A DNA stretch of 64,000 nucleotides from Solwaraspora sp. WMMA2065 (GTDB lineage: Bacteria > Actinomycetota > Actinomycetes > Mycobacteriales > Micromonosporaceae). The notes beneath the pieces were generated by a model. It ran no database searches, was not told the origin of the DNA, and saw nothing but the letters and a program-made list of their open reading frames with translations. The translations under genes were made by a program, and so were the position numbers. The stretch covers positions 434,001-498,000 of the forward strand of contig NZ_CP128361.1 of assembly GCF_030345075.1 (NCBI RefSeq). The letters run 5' to 3'. How positions within the stretch are numbered: the first letter of the stretch is position 1; every line of letters starts with the position of its first letter. Below, piece after piece: positions 8,496 to 14,739 of this stretch.

Positions 8496-9160
8496 GGCGC
8501 CAGCCATCCGGCGTAGGTGGCGAACCGCCAGTCCTTGGCCAGGCAGTCCACGGTGTCGAAGCCGGCGTCGCGCAGCCAGCCGAGTTGGGTTTCGACATCG
8601 ATGCAGATGTCGTGCTTCATCCGTTCGCGGCCTGCCGCCCATTCGTCGGCGGGTGTTCCGGCGGCGTGTACGTGGCTTTCGTGTTGCCGGTCGTACATTT
8701 CCTCCAGTCGCGGCGCGGGCGCGAGGACCTGCTCGACGTTGACGAAGATCCCACCCGACCGCAGAATGGCGGGAAGGCGACCGAACAGCGCTTGTTTATC
8801 GTGGTGCTCGAGGTGGTGGATCGCCAGGCCGGAAACGACTGCGTCGTACGGTCCTGTCGGCAACGGATCCATCAGTCCCTGAACCGCGAAACTGGCTCGG
8901 CCGTCGCCGTCAAACCGTTGTCTGGCCTGCGCGAGCATCCGTTCCGAATGGTCGATGAGAGTGATGGTCGCATCCGGGATGCGGGCGAGTAGGGCGGCGC
9001 TGAGTAGCCCGGTTCCCGCGCCCAGGTCCAGGATCTGTGGCCGGCTCGGCACCGACATCTGCACGGCACTGGATGCGCTGCCGTACAACAGGTCGAACGA
9101 CGGGATGAGTTGGCGCCGCAGCGCATCGTAGGTGGCTGGATTCCACAGCTCGAAAGACAC
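8492..9160 (-). CDS. Class I SAM-dependent methyltransferase, first gene of the cluster
   Basis: This 222-residue methyltransferase has the SAM-binding glycine loop ILDLGAGTG (about 43-51), the acidic end of strand 2 in TLIDHSERM and motif IV in YDAVVSGLAIHHLE. It would modify a small molecule at O, N or C. The GTG start at 9160 is chosen because GGGGGA lies about six bases upstream and the SFELWNPATYD segment begins the fold. Upstream extension would add low-complexity residues. It is promoter-proximal and overlaps the acyl-AMP ligase by four bases. Operator-like repeats lie upstream. Confidence 0.85.
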   Translation of the reverse strand: MSFELWNPATYDALRRQLIPSFDLLYGSASSAVQMSVPSRPQILDLGAGTGLLSAALLARIPDATITLIDHSERMLAQARQRFDGDGRASFAVQGLMDPLPTGPYDAVVSGLAIHHLEHHDKQALFGRLPAILRSGGIFVNVEQVLAPAPRLEEMYDRQHESHVHAAGTPADEWAAGRERMKHDICIDVETQLGWLRDAGFDTVDCLAKDWRFATYAGWLAP

Positions 9161-9218
9161 GATGATCCCCCGTGGTTCACCAGGCGGCGCTTTTGTGGCG
9201 CTGGCGTCGGATGCTGGG

Positions 9219-9232
9219 CAAACTGTGGTTTG
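9219..9232. promoter_or_regulatory. Inverted repeat upstream of the biosynthetic cluster
   Basis: Perfect inverted repeat CAAAC-TGTG-GTTTG, about 60 bases upstream of the methyltransferase start. Its size and position suit a dimeric repressor or activator. No cognate regulator gene is in the cluster. Confidence 0.4.
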
Positions 9233-9249
9233 CTGAGCCGGCACATTGT

Positions 9250-9314
9250 CAGATGCTGATTCCGGTGGTGTCCGCATCTGCGTGAGGTGTCCGCATCTGC
9301 GTGCCGTCATCTGC
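9250..9314. repeat. Tandem 18-bp repeat with four CAGATG/CATCTG cores
   Basis: An 18-bp unit, GGTGTCCGCATCTGCGTG, occurs twice (9267-9284 and 9286-9303) with a period of 19. Flanking copies of the core are CAGATGC at 9250-9256 (inverted) and CATCTGC at 9308-9314. Four sites in 65 bases, about 90-155 bases upstream of the cluster's first gene, look like a multi-site operator or activator binding region. Confidence 0.5.
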
Positions 9315-9445
9315 TATTCAGAAGGTATCAAGGAGTGGCAGGGCAATGAAGAGAGCTGTCGATATCGAGGTGTGATGCTGGTCACATGGTCGATCATTCT
9401 GTCCGTTATTGACAAACTGTCGATCGTGTCAGGAATTGGCGTTTG

Positions 9446-10546
9446 TCAGGCTCTTTGGGCCACGATCAGGTCCCGGACGATCGCCTGGTCGACCCGGTGG
9501 GCGAAGCTGCCGTACCCCGGACCGTCGGCCACTTCCAGGCCCGCCTTGACCAGCAGCGCGGCCAGGTCGTCGCGGGCGGCGACCAGGGTGTTCCAGGAGA
9601 TGCCGAGCGCCCCACCGGGGCGCAGCAGCGCCACCCAACCCGGCAGCGCCTCAGCCAGCAGACCCAGCGGATCGCGGGTCAACCGGTCCGCCTGACCGCG
9701 GGTGCCGTGCTGCACCCCGTACGGCGCGTCGGTGACGATGGCGTCGAAGCTGCCGGCCCGGAACACCTCCCGGCTGCGGCGGGTGTCGGCGTGCACCATC
9801 GTCAGGTCGACGGTCCGCCCGGCCCGGTGGTCGTCCTTGCTGGCCGCCAGGGTGACCGCCAGCCGCCGGCCCAGCACGGCCCGGTTGCGCCGCACCAGTG
9901 CGATCTCGGCCGAGTGCTTGAGCCGCTTGTGCTTCAACCAGGTACGGATGAAGTTGGCGTACACCTCGAAGTCCTTGCCGTCGATCTCCACCCCGGCGGC
10001 GTGCCAGCCGTACATCATCGCCTGGTTGAGCGTGGTGCCCCGGCCGCACATCGGATCGAGGACCCGCAGCGGCGGCGAGTCCGGGCCGAGCGGCCCGGCC
10101 GCCGCCCCGGCGGCAACGGCGGTCCCGCCGGTGCCGATGGTCCCAGCCGTGCCGACCCGGTCAGCGGTGGCCAGCACGGTCACGTTCAGCAGCAGCTTGG
10201 TGAACTGCTCGTTGGTCTTGCCGGCGTACTTCGGGATGGTGATCAGATCGCTGTCGAAACGGTCCCGGCCGGTCACCTCCAGTGGCCGCAGCAGGTCGCC
10301 GTCGCGGGCGAAGAACGCGTACCTGGCGGACAGGTTCGCCAGTACCGACAGGTCCCGGTCGGTCAGGTCGACGCCGGTGAAGGTGACGTACGGCAGCCCG
10401 CCGATCGTGGTGACCGCGACGTCGTCCACCCGGCCGCCGAGTGCCCGGTCGGCGAAGACACCCAGCTCGGCGGCGGCCAGCCCGACCGCCGACTCGGCGT
10501 ACACCCGGTTCGCCGACGGGTGGATCAGCAGGGCGTACGAGGTCAT
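9446..10546 (-). CDS. TRM11-like RNA methyltransferase
   Basis: This 366-residue SAM-dependent methyltransferase resembles the TRM11/Trm-G10 family, which methylates N2 of guanine in tRNA. The SAM loop is LDPMCGRGT (about 163-171), followed by acidic GVEIDGKDF. The catalytic motif is TDAPYG at 272-277 in place of the usual DPPY or NPPY. Residues 1-130 would form the substrate-recognition part. An Ala/Gly-rich linker (about 131-156) separates the two halves. It is monocistronic as far as can be seen. The RNA target is inferred from the family. Confidence 0.8.
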   Translation of the reverse strand: MTSYALLIHPSANRVYAESAVGLAAAELGVFADRALGGRVDDVAVTTIGGLPYVTFTGVDLTDRDLSVLANLSARYAFFARDGDLLRPLEVTGRDRFDSDLITIPKYAGKTNEQFTKLLLNVTVLATADRVGTAGTIGTGGTAVAAGAAAGPLGPDSPPLRVLDPMCGRGTTLNQAMMYGWHAAGVEIDGKDFEVYANFIRTWLKHKRLKHSAEIALVRRNRAVLGRRLAVTLAASKDDHRAGRTVDLTMVHADTRRSREVFRAGSFDAIVTDAPYGVQHGTRGQADRLTRDPLGLLAEALPGWVALLRPGGALGISWNTLVAARDDLAALLVKAGLEVADGPGYGSFAHRVDQAIVRDLIVAQRA

Positions 10547-10637
10547 CGGTGGTCCGTTCGGGTCGGTGGCCGCGCCGTCACGGCGCGGTGGGACCCACGA
10601 GTGTTACCACACCGGCGGCCTGCGTAAGGTCACCGGC

Positions 10638-10886
10638 ATGGCACGGCAGCGGGGGAGGCGTCTGCCGCTGGCGGACCGCCCCCTCACCGAACCGCATCCG
10701 GCGCGGCTGCCAGCCGACCACCCGCACCGGGCGGCGGTGCTGGCCGCACACGCGGCGGCGCTCGACGCCGACCAGGCCGGCTACCTTGACCCGGACACTG
10801 GGCTGTTCGTGCTGACCGCGGCGTTCCTGGCCCGTCGGGGCACCTGCTGTGACCAGGGTTGCCGGCACTGCCCGTATCTGCGGTGA
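10638..10886 (+). CDS. DUF5522-like small cysteine-rich protein
   Basis: An 82-residue protein ending in a cysteine cluster (TCCDQGCRHCPYL), which suggests a bound metal or Fe-S centre. The preceding segment (ADQAGYLDPDTGLFVLTAAFL) is the conserved body of the DUF5522 family. Starts at ATG 10638. It stands alone between the divergent TRM11-like gene and a lipoprotein gene. Function is unknown. Confidence 0.75.
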   Translation: MARQRGRRLPLADRPLTEPHPARLPADHPHRAAVLAAHAAALDADQAGYLDPDTGLFVLTAAFLARRGTCCDQGCRHCPYLR

Positions 10887-11010
10887 TGCCGAGGATCTCC
10901 TACGCGGCGCGGCCGGCGCGGGTGGCGGGCTTTCGCGGCGGCGGCGGAAGCCGTACGGTGTGCGACGAACAATCCGCCTTTTTCGACCGGCCTGACCGTG
11001 GGAGGTCACT

Positions 11011-11622
11011 GTGGGCGTTCGGCTGCGTCTGTCCGGCGCCGGGCTGATCCTGCTGCTGCTCGCCGCCGGGTGCTCCGGCCGAGCGGTGGCCACCGAGAAC
11101 CCCGCCCCGGACGACCCGGCCCAGGCCAGTCCGTCGCCGAGCCCGGTCGAGCCGTACCCGGAGGTGCCCCGTCCGCCGGCCGCCGAGTCCGGCGGGGCAT
11201 GCACGGTGCTCGACTTCGACGCGGTCGAGCAGACCGTCGGGTTCCGGTTCGAGGTGGCGGCGGCCAACAAGCACGACAAGACGCAGTCGTGTGTGCTGCG
11301 GCCGGCCGAGGAGCCGCTGCCCGACCTGATGGTCTCCATCTCGGACACCAAGGCGAGCGCGTCGGTCTTCGCCGACGACGTCGCCCCGGTCGGTGCCAAG
11401 GAGATCAAGGATCTCGGCAAGGCCGCCTACTGGATCCCGGTCAAGCCGGACCCGGACACCGGGTACGGGGCGGCACTGGAGGTCAACTGGATCACCGGGG
11501 ACCCGAAGCTGATCAGCCTGCGCTGGACGTTCGCTCCCGGTGACGACGAACTGTCCGCCGTGGAGCTGGCGCCCAAGATGGTCGAGCTGGCCCGGGTGGT
11601 GCACGACAACCGCAAGAAGTGA
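11011..11622 (+). CDS. Putative lipoprotein (DUF3558-like)
   Basis: This 203-residue protein starts at GTG 11011 with GGAGG eight bases upstream. A signal peptide with a hydrophobic core (LILLLLAAGC) ends in a lipobox with Cys21, so it should be lipid-anchored to the outer face of the membrane. A Pro/Ser-rich spacer (about 28-60) leads to a domain with two cysteines (ACTVLDFD and QSCVLRP) that could form a disulfide. The pattern recalls DUF3558 lipoproteins of Actinobacteria. A strong hairpin follows the stop. Confidence 0.75.
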   Translation: MGVRLRLSGAGLILLLLAAGCSGRAVATENPAPDDPAQASPSPSPVEPYPEVPRPPAAESGGACTVLDFDAVEQTVGFRFEVAAANKHDKTQSCVLRPAEEPLPDLMVSISDTKASASVFADDVAPVGAKEIKDLGKAAYWIPVKPDPDTGYGAALEVNWITGDPKLISLRWTFAPGDDELSAVELAPKMVELARVVHDNRKK

Positions 11623-11642
11623 CCGGCCGCAGGACGAAGTGA

Positions 11643-11675
11643 CCGGCCGGGGGTGCGTGGCGCACCGCCGGCCGG
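11643..11675. terminator. Bidirectional hairpin terminator between lipoprotein gene and ideR
   Basis: 15-bp arms 11643-11657 and 11661-11675 with one mismatch and a three-base loop, between convergent genes. There is no T-run, as is common in actinomycetes. Confidence 0.7.
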
Positions 11676-11729
11676 TTGGTGCTCAGGCGGCCGCGGGTTG
11701 GTGCTCAGGCCGCGGGTTGGTGCTCAGGC
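11674..11729. repeat. Three copies of a 15-bp direct repeat at the 3' end of ideR
   Basis: GGTTGGTGCTCAGGC occurs at 11674-11688, 11696-11710 and 11715-11729, separated by short GC-rich spacers. The last copy contains the ideR stop codon, so the repeats look like tandem duplication of the gene's 3' end. Confidence 0.8.
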
Positions 11730-12449
11730 GGCCGCGCCGGCCAGTGTCCGTCCGTGGTCGGCGGCCGCGACGAACACCCGGGACGCGACCTCGCGCGGCA
11801 GGTGGATCTTGTCGCCGGACCGGTCGATGGTCACCCCGTCGCGTTCCTGCGCCACGGTGACCGTCGCCCCCGGATCCACCCCGGCGGCGTGCAACTGGCG
11901 CAGCACGTCGGCGTTGGTCTGCACGCTCTCGCAGATCCGCCGGACCACGACCGTGCCGGTCAGGCCGGGGAACGCCAGGTTTCGCTCGGTGTCCGGGCTG
12001 ATGTCCGGATTCGCCAGCTCCGTCGGGCCGTCACCCAGCGCGTCCAGGCCGGGGATCGGGTTGCCGTACGGCGACCGGGTCGGCCGGTTGAGCAGGTCGT
12101 AGACCTTCTTCTCGACCGCGTCGCTCATCACGTGCTCCCAACGGCAGGCCTCCTCGTGGGCCTCCTCGTAGGGCATGCCGATGACGTTGACCAGTAGCAG
12201 CTCGGCGAGCCGGTGCTTGCGCATCACCGAGACCGCCTGGGCCCGGCCCAGCTCGGTGAGTCGCAGGTTACGGTCGTCCTCGATGGTGAGCAGCCCGTCG
12301 CGCTCCATCCGGGCGACCGTCTGGCTGACGGTGGGGCCGCTCTGGTGCAGCCGCTCGGCGATCCTGGCACGCAGCGGCGGCACCGACTCTTCCTCGAGCT
12401 CAAGTATGGTGCGCAGATACATCTCTGTGGTATCAACAAGATCATTCAC
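11724..12449 (-). CDS. ideR: Iron-dependent repressor of the DtxR/IdeR family
   Basis: Iron-sensing transcription factor of 241 residues. With the GTG start at 12449 the residue numbers match DtxR/IdeR exactly: Met10, His79, Glu83, His98, Cys102, Glu105 and His106 are all present as metal ligands. The winged helix includes SGPTVSQTVARMERDGL (about 38-54), and a C-terminal SH3-like domain follows. A longer TTG start at 12473 is possible but would shift the family numbering. The protein should repress iron uptake and activate storage genes when Fe2+ is bound. It lies near sigB, as in M. tuberculosis. Confidence 0.93.
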   Translation of the reverse strand: MNDLVDTTEMYLRTILELEEESVPPLRARIAERLHQSGPTVSQTVARMERDGLLTIEDDRNLRLTELGRAQAVSVMRKHRLAELLLVNVIGMPYEEAHEEACRWEHVMSDAVEKKVYDLLNRPTRSPYGNPIPGLDALGDGPTELANPDISPDTERNLAFPGLTGTVVVRRICESVQTNADVLRQLHAAGVDPGATVTVAQERDGVTIDRSGDKIHLPREVASRVFVAAADHGRTLAGAAA

Positions 12450-12526
12450 GGTCAGCTGCCCTCCAGCGTTCAATCCTACCTTGCAGCGCCGATAACCAGC
12501 CGGAACGGACGATCGGCAGGGGACAG

Positions 12527-13414
12527 GTGCAGCCCCGCATGGTGTTGACTGGGATGGTGTTCGATACCGCAGACCCTACCGTCGCCGTCACCGGGCTCGC
12601 CGCCGCGCTGGCCGGTGGGCGCCCGCCGACCCTGCTGGATGTGCGCTGGCGGCTCGTCGGCCCGCCGGGCCGTGACGACTACGTCGCCGCCCACCTGCCC
12701 GGCGCGGTCTTCGTCGACCTGGACGCCGAGCTGTGCGGCCCACCGGGCACCGGTGGCCGGCACCCGCTGCCCGACCCGGAGACGCTGCAGCGGGCGCTGC
12801 GCCGGGCCGGGGTACGCACCGGGCACCCGGTCGTCGTCTACGACGGTGGCGACGGTCTCGCCGCCGCCCGCGCCTGGTGGACGCTGCGCTGGGCCGGGCA
12901 CCGGCCGACCTGGGCGCTCGACGGCGGCTACCCCGCCTGGCTGGCGGCGGCCGGCCAGCCGGTCACCGCCGACGTGCCGGTACCGCCGCCCGGCGACGTC
13001 ACGGTACGCCCGGGAGGTCTCCCGGTGCTCGACGCGGACGCCGCCGGCCGGCTGCCCCGCCAGGGTGGACTGCTGATCGATGTCCGCGCCGACGCCCGGT
13101 ACCGGGGCGAGCACGAGCCGGTCGACCCGGTGGCCGGGCACATCCCCGGCGCCGTGAATCTGCCGACCACGCTGCACCTCGACGACGCCGGGCTGCTGCA
13201 CGACGCCGGCACGCTGCGGGACCGTTTCACCGGTGCCGGGCTGCGGCCGCAGGCCCCGGTCGCGGCGTACTGCGGGTCGGGGGTGACCGCCGCGCACACG
13301 GTGCTCGCCCTGCACCGCGTCGGCCGCACCGACGCGGCGCTGTACCCGGGATCGTGGAGCGAGTGGATCACCGACCCGGCCCGGCCGGTCGCCACCGGGC
13401 CGGAGCCCGGCTGA
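12527..13414 (+). CDS. sseA: Thiosulfate/3-mercaptopyruvate sulfurtransferase (tandem rhodanese)
   Basis: This 295-residue protein carries two rhodanese domains. The N-terminal one (about 20-140) is inactive, and the C-terminal one (about 170-285) has the catalytic cysteine in AYCGSGVTA. It transfers sulfane sulfur to cyanide or other thiophilic acceptors. The CGSG(V)T(A) loop is typical of thiosulfate and mercaptopyruvate sulfurtransferases. GTG 12527 has AGGGG just upstream; ATG 12539 is an alternative start. It is divergent from ideR. Confidence 0.88.
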   Translation: MQPRMVLTGMVFDTADPTVAVTGLAAALAGGRPPTLLDVRWRLVGPPGRDDYVAAHLPGAVFVDLDAELCGPPGTGGRHPLPDPETLQRALRRAGVRTGHPVVVYDGGDGLAAARAWWTLRWAGHRPTWALDGGYPAWLAAAGQPVTADVPVPPPGDVTVRPGGLPVLDADAAGRLPRQGGLLIDVRADARYRGEHEPVDPVAGHIPGAVNLPTTLHLDDAGLLHDAGTLRDRFTGAGLRPQAPVAAYCGSGVTAAHTVLALHRVGRTDAALYPGSWSEWITDPARPVATGPEPG

Positions 13415-13498
13415 CCCGCGGCCCGCTGCCGGCCGGGCTGTCCATCAGGCCCAGGGCGGCCGGGCGCGGGGCCGGCGGGTGCGTGCGACGATGGCCAG

Positions 13499-14737
13499 AT
13501 GTCGGACGGGACGAGTCAGATGCCGGACGGGACGAACCAGGCACGGGCGGTGGGCGGTACCGACGCGACGCTGGTGGTCTGGGACGAGCGCCTGCTGGCG
13601 TACGACCTCGGTGACCACCCGCTGGACCCGGTACGGGTCGAGCTGACCATCGCGTTGGCCCGCGAGTACGGCCTGCTGGACCGCCCCGGGGTGCGGCTGC
13701 TCGCCCCGGAGCCGGCCGACGACGTGGCGCTCACCCGGGTGCACCGGGCCGACTACCTCGACGCCGTCCGGGTCGCCCACGACGACCCGTTTTTCTCTGG
13801 GTACGGCCTCGGCACCCCGGACAATCCGACGTTCGCCGGGATGCACGACGCCAGCGCGTTGGTGGCCGGCGCCACGATGGCCGCTGCCGAGGCGGTCTGG
13901 CGCGGCGACGTACGGCGGGCGGTCAACGTCTCCGGAGGGCTGCACCACGCGATGCCCGGCCGGGCCGCCGGGTTCTGCGTGTACAACGACCCGGCGGTGG
14001 CCATCGCCCGGCTGCTCGACCTCGGTGCCGAACGGATCGCGTACGTCGACATCGACGTGCACCACGGCGACGGGGTGCAGGAGATGTTCTACGACGACCC
14101 GCGGGTGCTCACCGTCAGCCTGCACGAGACGCCGCTGTCGCTGTTCCCCGGCACCGGTTTCCCCGACGAGGTGGGTGGCCCCGGCGCGCAGGGCAGCGCG
14201 GTGAACGTCGCGTTGCCGTCCGGCACCGCCGACCGGGGCTGGCTGCGCGCGTTCCACGCCGTGGTGCCGTCGCTGCTGCGGGCCTTCCAGCCGCAGCTGC
14301 TCGTCACCCAGTGCGGGGCGGACGCGCACCGGCTCGACCCGCTGGCCGACCTGGGGCTCAGCGTCGACGGCCAGCGGGCCGCGTACCTGGCGCTGCGGGC
14401 CCTCGCCGACGAGCACTGCGGCGGCCGCTGGGTCGCCACCGGTGGTGGCGGGTACGCCCTGGTCGAGGTGGTGCCCCGGGCCTGGACCCATCTGCTGGCG
14501 ATCGCCACCGGCGCGCCGATCGACCCGGCCACGCTGACTCCACCCCGGTGGCGAAAGCTGGCCGCCGCCCGCTGTCCCGGCCGGCAGGTCCCGCTGCGGA
14601 TGACCGACGAGGCCGACCTGGACTTCCAGCCGTGGCAGCCGGCCGGTGACCCGGACTCGATCGACCGGGCGATCATGGCGACCCGCCGGGCGGTCTTCCC
14701 ACTGCACGGACTCGATCCGCACGACCCCCGGGACTGA
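13499..14737 (+). CDS. acuC: AcuC-type class I histone-deacetylase-like protein deacetylase
   Basis: Zn2+-dependent lysine deacetylase of 412 residues. GGLHHAM gives the paired histidines, DIDVHHGDGV the Zn ligands Asp and His, and a Gly-rich GGGGY loop near the C-terminus holds the active-site tyrosine. AcuC removes acetyl groups from acetyl-CoA synthetase. The stop is two bases before the start of a GNAT/acyl-CoA-synthetase fusion, an acetyltransferase of the kind that adds such groups. The two genes therefore look like a writer-eraser operon for carbon-flux control. Confidence 0.9.
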   Translation: MSDGTSQMPDGTNQARAVGGTDATLVVWDERLLAYDLGDHPLDPVRVELTIALAREYGLLDRPGVRLLAPEPADDVALTRVHRADYLDAVRVAHDDPFFSGYGLGTPDNPTFAGMHDASALVAGATMAAAEAVWRGDVRRAVNVSGGLHHAMPGRAAGFCVYNDPAVAIARLLDLGAERIAYVDIDVHHGDGVQEMFYDDPRVLTVSLHETPLSLFPGTGFPDEVGGPGAQGSAVNVALPSGTADRGWLRAFHAVVPSLLRAFQPQLLVTQCGADAHRLDPLADLGLSVDGQRAAYLALRALADEHCGGRWVATGGGGYALVEVVPRAWTHLLAIATGAPIDPATLTPPRWRKLAAARCPGRQVPLRMTDEADLDFQPWQPAGDPDSIDRAIMATRRAVFPLHGLDPHDPRD

Positions 14738-14739
14738 CC

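Noticed and set aside
9267-9303. Possible CRISPR repeats
   Set aside because: Only two units with no spacer and no cas genes nearby. It is better read as a tandem operator.
12450-12473. A longer IdeR starting at TTG 12473
   Set aside because: It would add eight residues and break the exact match to DtxR/IdeR residue numbering.
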